Part shown: positions 34,209 to 43,577 of the stretch, piece after piece | How the letters are laid out: the number at the start of each line of letters is the position of its first letter | Position numbering within the stretch: the stretch's first letter is position 1 | Assembly: GCA_013375455.1 (NCBI GenBank) | Contig: JABXJT010000005.1 | Location: 46,989 to 110,988, forward strand | Length of the DNA: 64,000 bases | Reading direction: 5' to 3' | DNA from: Candidatus Helarchaeota archaeon | Lineage (GTDB): Archaea > Asgardarchaeota > Lokiarchaeia > Helarchaeales > HEL-GB-A | Translations under genes and position numbers: made by a program | The notes under the pieces: model-generated | What the model was told of the DNA's origin: nothing | The model's database searches: none | The model's input: the letters and a program-made list of their open reading frames with translations, nothing else

Positions 34209-36074
34209 TTATGGGGGGTCAGCTGTAAAGTCACTACGAGAAGTTGTGAATTCTTTGAAATAAATCTGGTGAATTTCAGATAAGATATCATTGAATTCTT
34301 GGAAAAACTGGCGCTTTTCGATTCCTTCAAACTTATTCGGTGTCATTTTATCCCGCCATTGCTGGAGCGCTTGAATTGAAAGTTCAAAAACGGCGGTCTT
34401 TCCTGCATCGTCGATTTGCATTAATAATTTCTGGAGACTTGTGAGGTTAGATTCAAATTCTGAACCTGCCCGCCATTTACTGTACAATAGTTCAAGAACG
34501 TGTTCAAGTTTTATGATTTTAATATATATATTTGGATGGCGATCCCACTTAATGAGAGCGTAAAAGAAAGGATGGGTTTCCGAGAGCCACTCCCAGTCAA
34601 GATCATCAAGCTTATTTATCACGCGTTCGAAAATATCATCAAATCTATTCTCCATCATTTTCAGAGGGATGGCAAAAATTAATCGAATCGTTAGAGAATT
34701 CCAATCCTTTAAGTGAGAAAGAAATAGCTTAATCTTTTCCGGGTTGTTCGCTATAATTGCTTTGAATAATGAGATGTATCCTAATCCAAAATCATATTCA
34801 AAATCTGATGGTCTTTCGAGAAAGAATTTTACAATATCCGCGAAAAGTGCACCTTCAGGGTCGATCGGAATTCCCTTTAGTAATTGAAAAAGGGCTTTGT
34901 CTAAGCGGGAATGTAAGTATTCGAACCGATCCCAATCTACTGGTTGCCGATAGGCCCCCTTAACGGATTCTCGATAGGGGGCGATAGGACACTCGAGCAA
35001 TTCGTTCTTGAGTTCTTGACAGAGTAACTGATAGAGCTCAAAACCCACTTTTTCTTTTCCATTTTCGATGAAGATCTCCACGAGATCAAAATATTTATCG
35101 AGGCCTTCAAGCTCGAGGCAGACTTCACAGACGGGCTTAATTAACTGACGAAATTGTCCAAATAACCCCTTATCGTGCTCATTAAAGGGGAAGGATATCA
35201 ATTGAATCACGTCGAAGATGGCCTGAAGCTTATCCTTATCATTCCAGCGCTTATAAAACTTGAAGGGATCGTTCTGATAGAGGATTCTCAGGTTAGGGTA
35301 TTCCGTTAAGAAATAGATCCGAGGGTTCCCGCGATCATAATTCGATTGGGTTATTGCTTGCAACTCTTTAGCAAAGGCTGATCTCTCAAAGAAAATCTGC
35401 CACATTTCCATATATTCGTGGTTTTCCTCGCATTCTCCCTCCCGATTGAAAGCGAGAAAGACCAAATTGTATGCGTTTTTTCGCGCCCCAATGGAAGCTG
35501 CCATTTCTGCCAAATTTAATCGAAAATCTCGAAATAGGTCTTCATCGGTTCGATAATTGAGAAGCGTTGAAACGAGCTCAATTCCCTCGGATATGGCAAT
35601 GGAATCTTGAAATGCCTTCATTTGTGCGATAAATTTAGAAATTATGGCATTAAAATTCATCTTTATCTCATGATAGGGGTAATAGTCGTAAAGGTGTTCA
35701 ACTGGGCGTCCAGCTGCTTCTTGGAGGGGTGCCCATTCACTATAATACTCCAAAACGAACTTGTAAAGGCAATGACGTTCGACATTTCTCGGAACCGTTA
35801 AATCCGCATCTTCAAACTCGTTTTTTAAGCGTTTAACTAGGTCTATTATCTCATTTTGCACGCGTGTGTGTTCATGATCCTTTGGTTGGTATTCCATTTC
35901 GACCCAAGGTGGTACATAACCATGCTCCCCTGGATAGGTCTCGGATTCCCAGTATGGAGAAAGAATTCGTTCCAATGATAAAAGTTCTTCAATTAATTTT
36001 AATAGTCGGGGGAATATTTTATCTAGAGGCTGATAAACCTCGGCTTTTTTTGTTTTTTGTCTTTCAATTTCCAC
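34209..36074 (-). CDS. large helical hypothetical protein
   Basis: This 621-residue soluble protein of unknown family is nearly all helical and rich in aromatic and acidic residues, with no membrane segment, Cys cluster or nucleotide-binding loop. Helix-repeat (HEAT-like) character is possible but not proven. The start is GTG 36074, eight nt after GAGGAG. It lies between two acyl-CoA ligase genes on the same strand but with 109-166 nt spacers, so it is probably transcribed on its own. Confidence 0.7.
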   Translation of the reverse strand: MEIERQKTKKAEVYQPLDKIFPRLLKLIEELLSLERILSPYWESETYPGEHGYVPPWVEMEYQPKDHEHTRVQNEIIDLVKRLKNEFEDADLTVPRNVERHCLYKFVLEYYSEWAPLQEAAGRPVEHLYDYYPYHEIKMNFNAIISKFIAQMKAFQDSIAISEGIELVSTLLNYRTDEDLFRDFRLNLAEMAASIGARKNAYNLVFLAFNREGECEENHEYMEMWQIFFERSAFAKELQAITQSNYDRGNPRIYFLTEYPNLRILYQNDPFKFYKRWNDKDKLQAIFDVIQLISFPFNEHDKGLFGQFRQLIKPVCEVCLELEGLDKYFDLVEIFIENGKEKVGFELYQLLCQELKNELLECPIAPYRESVKGAYRQPVDWDRFEYLHSRLDKALFQLLKGIPIDPEGALFADIVKFFLERPSDFEYDFGLGYISLFKAIIANNPEKIKLFLSHLKDWNSLTIRLIFAIPLKMMENRFDDIFERVINKLDDLDWEWLSETHPFFYALIKWDRHPNIYIKIIKLEHVLELLYSKWRAGSEFESNLTSLQKLLMQIDDAGKTAVFELSIQALQQWRDKMTPNKFEGIEKRQFFQEFNDILSEIHQIYFKEFTTSRSDFTADPP

Positions 36075-36240
36075 AAATAGAACTCCTCTTTAATCGCTGT
36101 ATTGATGTTTTATTCACTAAAATTCGGAATATTATCTTTTACTATCTTATTTGTTCTAAATACAAAGAGTATTTGGAAACATTTAAAAATTACGGGTCAA
36201 AATGGTTTATAGATTTGGATCTACTATTGAATTGCGGAAG

Positions 36241-37986
36241 TTATTGAGTTGCTCTCTTCTTTAATTCCTTCTCCAAGAGTGTCCGCCGCATTACTTTACC
36301 CACGGGAGTTCGTGGAATGGAACCAACAAATTCCACGAGGCGAGGCCATTTATAACCGGCCATGGTCTCCTTTGCCCAATCAATTATTTCTTGCTCGGTA
36401 ATTTTGTCTTTGTATTCGGGTTTCAATTTAATAAAGGCTTTAATCGTTTCCCCAGAAACTTCATCAGGAAGCCCTATGACACCGCATTCAAGGACGGCTG
36501 GATGTTCGTAAAGCCCAGACTCCACTTCCGCAGGTAGAACACGATATCCCTTATATTTGATTTGCTCCTTTGACCTTCCCACGATATAAAAGAACCCATT
36601 TTCATCTACCTTCGCGATATCCCCTGTCCGAAGCCAGATCTTACCATTCTCATCTTCGACTAATGTTCTGGCCGTTGCCTCTGGATTCTGCCAATAGCCT
36701 TTCATGACCTGCGGACCACGAATCAAGAGCTCGCCAGCTTCTCCTGGCGGAAGTTCGGTAATGTAATCAGGTGGGTCTACGATCTTTGCATCTGTGTCGA
36801 TGACCGGAAAACTAATACTTATTGGATTGATGTCCTCCCAGCATTGGGCGCACGTGGCCATGCAGGTCACTTCAGTTAAGCCATAGGCATTCATGACCTT
36901 TAGCCCCGTTTTCTTTCGCCAGATTTCTGCAGTTTTCGGAGGCAATGGTGCCGCCCCAGAGGCGGAAAAATCAAGTGATGACAGATCCGCCTTCTCAAAA
37001 TCCGGATGGTTTATTAAAAAGTTAAACATGGCAGGGATTCCCGACCAGGAATTCAATCGATACATCTCGATCCACTTCAGAACTCGCGGGGGGTCAAACC
37101 TATCAATTAGTAATGAGATGGCCCCAGCAATACAGCTGTTAAGTATGAAGAAACCCATTCCATGGCATAGGGGGTTGCAGGTGATTGCTCTCATCGTTCC
37201 TAATCGTGCTAGATTCTCTTCATAAGAGGTGTAACTCCCAGCTGAACCGGTGAAGAGTAATTGAAGGGTATTTGAAATAATATTTAAATGAGTGAGCATG
37301 ACTCCCTTAGGCAACCCCGTAGTTCCCCCAGTAAATAGTAACGCTGCGAGGTCCTCTTCAATGTTTAATTTTACCTTGGGAGGTGTGGGAGGAAATTCAT
37401 CAAGCAATCCCCCAAAAGTCGTCTCAGCCATATCCTTTTTATCAGAAATTACGATGACCTCCCCAACATCAAGGTTTTTTCTAATTCTTTTAATTAAACC
37501 GTAAAGATTATCTGCAACAACGAACACTTTCACGTTTCCTGCCGTGCTTACTATATGCGTGACTTCTTTCTTTTTTAATAAGGGATTTATTGGAACCAGA
37601 ATACCACCTGTTTGCTCAACCCCGTAAACCGAAAATATAAATTCGGAATTATTCCCGGTCATAATCGCGACTCCATCGCCCTTTTTAATCCCATATTTGG
37701 AGACCAGGGCGTTCGCAAACTTATTCGCAAAATAATCTGTTTCATAATAAGTGAATTTTTCGTTCTTAGGGATAAAATAAAAGGCTAAATTATTCGGAAA
37801 TTGGATGGCGCTCCGCTTCAAAAGGCAAAAGGCGCCTGGAAGGTCCTTTGGGAAGTTAAGACTCTTCGGGACATCCATCGTATCTCGATTTCGGAGCCAC
37901 GGGCGCCCAGGACGCACCCACGAACTTTCATCATCAAAATTAGCAATCTTCTCAAGATCAAAATCACAGGGATTTTCTTCACTCAT
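36241..37986 (-). CDS. AMP-forming acyl-CoA ligase
   Basis: This is a 581-residue ANL-family acyl-CoA synthetase. P-loop FTGGTTGLPKGVM, then NAYGLTEVT, WLRTGDIA, GRSKEQIKYKGYRV and a C-terminal GKVMRRTL with the adenylation Lys. An aromatic/long-chain-type substrate is possible but unassigned. ATG start; AAGGTGG lies seven nt upstream. It is divergent from the methyltransferase gene. It is a distant paralogue of the ligase at 32378. Confidence 0.9.
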   Translation of the reverse strand: MSEENPCDFDLEKIANFDDESSWVRPGRPWLRNRDTMDVPKSLNFPKDLPGAFCLLKRSAIQFPNNLAFYFIPKNEKFTYYETDYFANKFANALVSKYGIKKGDGVAIMTGNNSEFIFSVYGVEQTGGILVPINPLLKKKEVTHIVSTAGNVKVFVVADNLYGLIKRIRKNLDVGEVIVISDKKDMAETTFGGLLDEFPPTPPKVKLNIEEDLAALLFTGGTTGLPKGVMLTHLNIISNTLQLLFTGSAGSYTSYEENLARLGTMRAITCNPLCHGMGFFILNSCIAGAISLLIDRFDPPRVLKWIEMYRLNSWSGIPAMFNFLINHPDFEKADLSSLDFSASGAAPLPPKTAEIWRKKTGLKVMNAYGLTEVTCMATCAQCWEDINPISISFPVIDTDAKIVDPPDYITELPPGEAGELLIRGPQVMKGYWQNPEATARTLVEDENGKIWLRTGDIAKVDENGFFYIVGRSKEQIKYKGYRVLPAEVESGLYEHPAVLECGVIGLPDEVSGETIKAFIKLKPEYKDKITEQEIIDWAKETMAGYKWPRLVEFVGSIPRTPVGKVMRRTLLEKELKKRATQ

Positions 37987-38081
37987 CCTATAACCACCTT
38001 CTTAATGTGATCTTAAACTAATCCTTACCTTTATTTTAATTATGGTTGAACCAATATAGGTATCTTCTAGGAGACATTCTC

Positions 38082-38837
38082 ATGACTCAGAAGGACGCGG
38101 AAAAATTTTATGATTCGATTGCTGACACCTATGATTGGTTATTCTCTGATTGGAAAGCTGTAATGGAGAGACAAATGGAGCGATTAGTTCCACTATTTAA
38201 AAGACACGATGTTAAGAGGGTGCTCGATTGTGCCTGTGGGACGGGTGTTCAGTCGATCGGATTATTGAAGGCGGGATTCGAAGTAGTTAGCTCCGACTTA
38301 AGTGAAAAAATGCTAAAGCAAGCCATTAAACATGGAAAACAGGAAGGCGTAACTCTATCGACGGTGCAAGCGGATTTTAGGGAACTGACACGGAAATTCT
38401 CGGATAAATTTGATGCAGTGGTCTGCATGGGCAATTCACTACCGCACCTCTTGTCCGACCAAGAAATTAAGAAAGCACTCCTTAATATGCATCAATTGCT
38501 GAACGACAAGGGGTTATTGGTTGTAGACATACGGGATTTAGAAGCCCTATTTGCAACTGGAGATCGGTTTATGCCGGTCAGAGTGAATGCCGAACACGGT
38601 GAGAATTTAGTTACTATTTTATATGTCATAGACCTACCCAGGCCAATTTTCTCCTTTCACGTGATTTATATTATTCAAAATAAGATCTCAAAAGATTACA
38701 CCCTTACCGTGCATTCCATGGATGGATATCCCATAAAAAATCAACAATTAATTGATTTGATTAGTGAAATTGGCTTTTCAAACGTTCAAATGGAACCTTT
38801 TGGGGAATTTAACTGGTTTATCGCCCATAAAACCTGA
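38082..38837 (+). CDS. class I SAM-dependent methyltransferase
   Basis: This 251-residue methyltransferase has the Rossmann motif I VLDCACGTGVQS, then SDLSEKML and the ADFRELT, CMGNSLPHLL region typical of small-molecule methyltransferases (Methyltransf_25-like). ATG 38082 is chosen because AGGAG lies eight nt upstream; TTG 38046 would add 12 residues. Substrate unknown. It sits 80 nt before the flavodoxin-like gene. Confidence 0.85.
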   Translation: MTQKDAEKFYDSIADTYDWLFSDWKAVMERQMERLVPLFKRHDVKRVLDCACGTGVQSIGLLKAGFEVVSSDLSEKMLKQAIKHGKQEGVTLSTVQADFRELTRKFSDKFDAVVCMGNSLPHLLSDQEIKKALLNMHQLLNDKGLLVVDIRDLEALFATGDRFMPVRVNAEHGENLVTILYVIDLPRPIFSFHVIYIIQNKISKDYTLTVHSMDGYPIKNQQLIDLISEIGFSNVQMEPFGEFNWFIAHKT

Positions 38838-38885
38838 GGATTGGTTTATTAAATAACGTGTTAAGAGTTTTATACGAGAAAAGTC

Positions 38886-38896
38886 ACATATATATC
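38886..38896 (+). promoter_or_regulatory. TATA box for flavodoxin-like gene
   Basis: ACATATATATC at 38886-38896 would place transcription start near 38915-38920, almost at ATG 38921. This suggests a leaderless mRNA and supports the shorter start. Confidence 0.4.
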
Positions 38897-38920
38897 ATTC
38901 ACACTATGGGGTTTATAGTA

Positions 38921-39379
38921 ATGCAAGCGTTAATTTTATACTATTCGGGGACAGGTAGGACGGCATTAGCAGCGCAATTCATTAAAAAAGGGCTGGAATC
39001 GGAAGATGTCGTGGTAACCTCCATAAATGTCCATAAAGCACAACTAGAAGACCTTCAGAACAAAGACATCATCATCTTTGGTACGCCAGTGCATTTCGGG
39101 TCACCTTCGATGCCACTCCGACGTTTTCTGAATAATCTCCCAGAAAATGCTCTAGCTAACACGAAAAGGGTTTCCGTCTTCATGACTTACCTCCTCTGGG
39201 GTGCCGAACCCGCGATGGCCACCGTCGAAGAAATACTTGAGGACAAAGGCGCAACTAATATCATTCCCGGACTCGCTCGTCGCGCTGGTTTCCTCCGCAG
39301 TCTCTTGAGCGTAATAACGGGGTCCACCGAAGATGAAGAAGCCTGGATTAATTTTGGAAAATTGATCGCAACTTCATAA
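38921..39379 (+). CDS. flavodoxin-like protein
   Basis: This 152-residue protein has a flavodoxin fold: QALILYYSGTGRTALAAQ carries the FMN phosphate loop (SGTGRT), then IIIFGTPVHFGSPSMPLRRFL. It probably transfers electrons or reduces small molecules via FMN. ATG 38921 is preferred because the mature flavodoxin strand starts there and a TATA box sits 25-35 nt upstream; the frame extends to 38858. Being next to operon A, it could serve as an electron carrier for the dehydratase system, but they are on opposite strands. Confidence 0.78.
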   Translation: MQALILYYSGTGRTALAAQFIKKGLESEDVVVTSINVHKAQLEDLQNKDIIIFGTPVHFGSPSMPLRRFLNNLPENALANTKRVSVFMTYLLWGAEPAMATVEEILEDKGATNIIPGLARRAGFLRSLLSVITGSTEDEEAWINFGKLIATS

Positions 39380-39459
39380 AACATTCCCCTCTTCCTCATT
39401 TTTTAGATCTTAGACTTTTAAATACGCAATTATAAAAGAGTAAGATTTTTTCTCACAAT

Positions 39460-40710
39460 TTAAATTGCTTTTTTAACCAATTCTGCCAGGTCTAATGCAG
39501 TAATTTCTTTATTTTTTATGTTATTTTTGAATTGGTTTAAACAGAAAGGACAACACGAAACGATTGCCTGGGCTGTAGTTTCTTTTGCCTCTTCAATGCG
39601 TTTATTCGCGGCGAAGCTGGATAAATCTTTGAATGCTGACCTAACACCACCACCTGAACCACAGCACCAAGCATTATGCCTATTCCGAACCATTTCCACG
39701 AGCTCAACACCTGGAATTTTCTCCAAAACTTCCCTTGGGGGCTTATAGACGCCCATATGCCGTCCAATATGGCATGGGTCGTGATACGTGATTTTCATGT
39801 TAATTTCTTTGGAGAATTGTAATTCGTTGGCATCTAATTTACTTAGAATGAACTCAGGTAGATGCACGATTTCGATGCCGTGATCAAGCCCATATTTTTC
39901 AGGGTACACTTCTTTCCATGCCCGATAACATCCAGCACATGCGGTGATGATTTTCTCAATTCCCGCATCTTTATAACTTTTCACGTTTGTTTCGGCTATC
40001 TGTTTTGCTAATTCGGCTTGTCCAGTCATATATACGGGAGATCCACAGCAATTTTCATCTTGAAGAATTCTGAACTCGACCTTTAAGGAATTTAAGATTT
40101 CCGCCGTTGCGATTGCCACGCCTTGTTCTCTATAACTGGACGTGCAACCCACGAAAAATGCTGTCGTGGCATTCGGTGATTGTTGAATATTTTTTGGCAG
40201 CCAATTTAAGCGTTCTTCATGCTTTTCCATGTAAGGGTTGTGCTCTTTCGTAATATGCTCTGTATACCGAGCGTGCTCCGGCATGGGACCAAACCCTTTC
40301 CGGACGGCTTCTTCCCGCATTGCCATGAGCCACTCCCCCGCGTAATGATGGATTTCTGCGATTTGACATTGTTGCGTGCAGGCCAAGCAGAGCGAACAAT
40401 GATAATAAATCTTGGCGAGGCTTTCCGTCCAATCTAGCTTACCTGATGTAATTGCCCAGGCTAACAGATTTTTCCCACCAAGATAATATGACTCAAATTT
40501 CCCGAAATCACCTGAAGGACAGATGGGTGCCCAACTATCTTGATAGGCTGTCCGGCACGTGCCGCATTTTCCGCATTGGTAGACGATATTTTCGTAATAT
40601 TCGAGATGCTGGTTTCGATCGAGCGTCAATTGGTCAGGTACTGTGCTCACTTTGGATATGCCTTTCCCTTTAAGATATTTTATTTTCCTCTTTTTTACCA
40701 CTTTATTCAT
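39460..40710 (-). CDS. HdrD/GlcF-like CCG-domain iron-sulfur protein (operon A)
   Basis: This 416-residue electron-transfer protein has two ferredoxin-like clusters. The first is CGKCGTC with its fourth Cys 11 residues later; the second is the standard CSLCLACTQQC. Two CCG domains follow (CCGSPVYMTGQ, and near the end HDPCHIGRHMG with AWCCGSGGG), which bind a noncubane or further [4Fe-4S] centre in HdrB/D and GlcF. The first motif has an unusually long spacer before Cys4, shared with its paralogue at 52367. ATG 40710 overlaps the end of the FAD oxidase gene by eight nt, so the two are translationally coupled partners. It is the last gene of operon A. Confidence 0.88.
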   Translation of the reverse strand: MNKVVKKRKIKYLKGKGISKVSTVPDQLTLDRNQHLEYYENIVYQCGKCGTCRTAYQDSWAPICPSGDFGKFESYYLGGKNLLAWAITSGKLDWTESLAKIYYHCSLCLACTQQCQIAEIHHYAGEWLMAMREEAVRKGFGPMPEHARYTEHITKEHNPYMEKHEERLNWLPKNIQQSPNATTAFFVGCTSSYREQGVAIATAEILNSLKVEFRILQDENCCGSPVYMTGQAELAKQIAETNVKSYKDAGIEKIITACAGCYRAWKEVYPEKYGLDHGIEIVHLPEFILSKLDANELQFSKEINMKITYHDPCHIGRHMGVYKPPREVLEKIPGVELVEMVRNRHNAWCCGSGGGVRSAFKDLSSFAANKRIEEAKETTAQAIVSCCPFCLNQFKNNIKNKEITALDLAELVKKAI

Positions 40711-42187
40711 CCCCAACGCCTTGGCCTGGATTGAGAATCCTGTTGGGATCCAGCACTCGCCTGATTTTTTCAATTAATTCTCGTGTTGCCGGAAGGGTCT
40801 TATCTTTATAGGTCTGGACCGCCCAAGTTGGTGGCTTGTACATCACTACACCCCCTAATGGTTCAACTGCTTCGTGAATTTCCTTCAGGATCTTCCGAGC
40901 GTTTTCAACATCCTCGGGGTCATTTTTATTGAAGTTGATGTTAGTCCTGGCAACACAGTAATGCCCGCCAAATAAGATGCGACTATAGAATTGAGGGGGT
41001 TTTTTGTATTTGAGGCATATTTCCCGTGAAAGTTCGTAGTATTTCACAATGTCTCGTGTTGAGCAGTATGACCCGATCCATTGGCCACCACCACCTCTAG
41101 CGAAATTCCAACACCCCCAAAATTGAAATGGTAACTGACCACCCGTTCCTGGTGTCCAATGCTCCAGGATTCCCCGGCTCTTCTTGGAAAACATCCCCAT
41201 TGCTGCTTTAGCGGAAAGCAATTCCATACCAGCCTCCCTACAAATGGCCTCAATCGCCTCGCACTGCGCCTCGTGTTGCTTTTCCGTATAGGCTTGAGTC
41301 GTGACGAACCCTACAAAATCCGGATTTCCTTCTGCCACGGGATCGAGACTTACATTTTTTTGGTCATACCCTTGGAACGATTGCGACCAGCCCATATTGA
41401 CCATTAAAATGTCACAGATTCCCAATCCTGCCTTCGAGAGCTTCAGCAATACGGGAATGCCTATCTCCACCCCCTTACCAGCCAGGACAGCCAGGAAGTA
41501 ATCAGTCCGAAAGGGTAGTTTGGGCCATATTTTTATCGCTGCCTTAGTTACGATACCCGTTGTGCCTTCCCAACCTATGAATAGCCCCGCTAAATCTGGC
41601 AGAGGTTGTCGACCATACCAATAATCAGAAAGGCTGCAAGATCCGACCCGTACTAATTCTCCCGATCCTAACACTACTTCCAATCCATTTATGAATTCCG
41701 CCCCAGTTCCACCAATCATACCCAAGTCGAACATTCCATAACATAAACAAGAAGGGACCACGCCCGTACCCGGAGGTGAAAATGTAACTCCAATGCGGAA
41801 ATTGGGGTGATGCTTATTTAAATAACCCCTAAAATCAGCCCAGGTTATTCCCCCCTCGACGACGGCGTACATGTCATCCTCGTTCACTTCCAATACACGG
41901 TTCAATCGTCTCAGATCCATCACAATCCCACCCCTTCGCGGGGTTGCAATGCCCCCATAATTAATCCCAGAAACCCATGGTACAACTGGTATTTTGTGCT
42001 TATTCGCGAGTTTAACAATCTCTTGGACTTCTTCTGCGGAACCCGGCATTATCGCAATGTCGCACTGTCCTTCTGGTTCAGCAGTGATGAAATCATAGTG
42101 GTACAAGAATTGCTCTTCTGGCCGGTCTGATACATATTTTTCGCCAACAATTTTACCTAATTCACCAACTACTTCACTATTAATCAA
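40703..42187 (-). CDS. GlcD-type FAD-linked oxidase (operon A)
   Basis: This 494-residue protein has an FAD-binding PCMH-type domain (PWVSGINYGG, then RGGIVMDLRRLNRVLEV) followed by a C-terminal FAD-linked oxidase domain ending LDPNRILNPGQG. Such flavoproteins oxidise 2-hydroxy acids (glycolate, lactate) or pass electrons with a GlcF partner. Its gene overlaps the CCG protein and follows the BcrB-like subunit by 36 nt. It may oxidise a 2-hydroxy acid, or relay electrons to or from the dehydratase-type enzyme. Its paralogue is at 50899. Confidence 0.9.
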   Translation of the reverse strand: MINSEVVGELGKIVGEKYVSDRPEEQFLYHYDFITAEPEGQCDIAIMPGSAEEVQEIVKLANKHKIPVVPWVSGINYGGIATPRRGGIVMDLRRLNRVLEVNEDDMYAVVEGGITWADFRGYLNKHHPNFRIGVTFSPPGTGVVPSCLCYGMFDLGMIGGTGAEFINGLEVVLGSGELVRVGSCSLSDYWYGRQPLPDLAGLFIGWEGTTGIVTKAAIKIWPKLPFRTDYFLAVLAGKGVEIGIPVLLKLSKAGLGICDILMVNMGWSQSFQGYDQKNVSLDPVAEGNPDFVGFVTTQAYTEKQHEAQCEAIEAICREAGMELLSAKAAMGMFSKKSRGILEHWTPGTGGQLPFQFWGCWNFARGGGGQWIGSYCSTRDIVKYYELSREICLKYKKPPQFYSRILFGGHYCVARTNINFNKNDPEDVENARKILKEIHEAVEPLGGVVMYKPPTWAVQTYKDKTLPATRELIEKIRRVLDPNRILNPGQGVGDE

Positions 42188-42222
42188 TTTCTTTCACCTA
42201 TTAATTATTCAATTTCATCTAT

Positions 42223-43566
42223 TTATAAGACTATTTCTGTTAGGAACTCCCCAATTTTTCCACGAATCTCTTCCGCGGGAACTTCTCTCGAATCGTAGGG
42301 GTCACAGCCAAAAATAAGCGAGGGTAACCCTGTTTCTTTGCGAACTTCTTCAGAAGTTAAGGTTGCCATGGCATAAGCGTGCTTGCAGGCGAATTGCATG
42401 GGGAAAATAATGCAATCTGCCTTGTAATCCTTAACGAATCTTATGACGTAATCAATATAATACTCAATGGGGCCTCTACAACTCCCAATCATTGAGAAAT
42501 CTAGTGTCCCTTTGGCTAGACTTTCAAAGCACTTATCAAGGGTAGACACATCTTGTGGTGGAACGGGGTAGAATCCCAATATATCCATGATAGTAATGGC
42601 CTTGTATTCCTCTTGGAGCCAAGTTAATAGTTGTGCATCAAAGAAAATATGAGTATAAGGCCACGCTATTCTGATCTTTTCTTCGGGTAGTGCGCCCACT
42701 TTATTTTTTACGTTTTCTGCCGCCATATCACGGGTCCACTTCGTTGCTTTAACAGCCTGCTCCGTACCACCACGGAGAACCATTGAAAGCCAATTCCCAA
42801 AGCCTGCAATGCTCGGCATGGGACAGGGAACCGCCCGCAAAAGCTCGTTGAAATCCATGATGTTCGCACGTGCTTGGTTCAACCAGATCATTGTTTGTTT
42901 AAAGCGGTCTTCATTAAATTCCTGCTTCGTCTCCTTTTCAAGCCAAGTGATGAGGTGTTTCAATTGTTTGATCATATATTCAACTGTTTTTGCATCATAG
43001 AATTTACTCTTTGGATCATGGCTCCAATAGGGGATATCGACGCAAAATGTTGGGACCTTTGCCAGTTGTTGAAAGACATGATAGGTGGTTGCCAAGGAGT
43101 TGCAAGGCGTCGAGAGAAAGAAGAGTAAATCAGGAATGGGGGCCGCCTTCTCTATAAAGGAGCCAATTAAGGGTCTTTGCGCATTACAGAGGGTTGGGTT
43201 ATCGCCATACCCTATTTGATTCGTTATATCCAAATAATGCTCGTTCAAGTGAAAGGGCGCTAGCCCAACGCTGAACATCTCTTGCATAAGGGGTACCAAA
43301 TTCATCGCATAAAACAGCTCAGGAGCATAGCTGAAGGGGTGCATGATAAGCGTTTTGCCTTGACTTTTTGCTCTTCCAACATCCACAAACACATCAAGGA
43401 CCAATTCGGCGAAGGGGTTTGGCTGATCCTCCGGGTCGCCAAGTTCACGAGATTGCATCCACATCATATCTATAAAGCCTCTAAACATGGTTTTCCAGAG
43501 AGTAAAGTCAGGACCCCACTTTTCCCGTGCGATTTTTTTATATTTTTTATTCCATTTTTCACTCAT
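42223..43566 (-). CDS. BcrB/HgdA-like 2-hydroxyacyl-CoA dehydratase subunit (operon A)
   Basis: This 447-residue subunit belongs to the HGD-D family shared by 2-hydroxyacyl-CoA dehydratases and class I benzoyl-CoA reductases. Candidate [4Fe-4S] ligands are Cys127 (TLCNAQ), Cys155 (STPCNS) and a C-terminal ACKHA cysteine. It also keeps GSCRGPIEYYIDY, where the operon B paralogues have AQSRGPAEYYLDY. ATG 43566 lies six nt after AGGAGGG; longer frames lack support. It is 11 nt after the BcrC-like gene. It is the single large subunit of operon A, against three in operon B. Confidence 0.88.
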   Translation of the reverse strand: MSEKWNKKYKKIAREKWGPDFTLWKTMFRGFIDMMWMQSRELGDPEDQPNPFAELVLDVFVDVGRAKSQGKTLIMHPFSYAPELFYAMNLVPLMQEMFSVGLAPFHLNEHYLDITNQIGYGDNPTLCNAQRPLIGSFIEKAAPIPDLLFFLSTPCNSLATTYHVFQQLAKVPTFCVDIPYWSHDPKSKFYDAKTVEYMIKQLKHLITWLEKETKQEFNEDRFKQTMIWLNQARANIMDFNELLRAVPCPMPSIAGFGNWLSMVLRGGTEQAVKATKWTRDMAAENVKNKVGALPEEKIRIAWPYTHIFFDAQLLTWLQEEYKAITIMDILGFYPVPPQDVSTLDKCFESLAKGTLDFSMIGSCRGPIEYYIDYVIRFVKDYKADCIIFPMQFACKHAYAMATLTSEEVRKETGLPSLIFGCDPYDSREVPAEEIRGKIGEFLTEIVL

Positions 43567-43577
43567 TTTCATCCCTC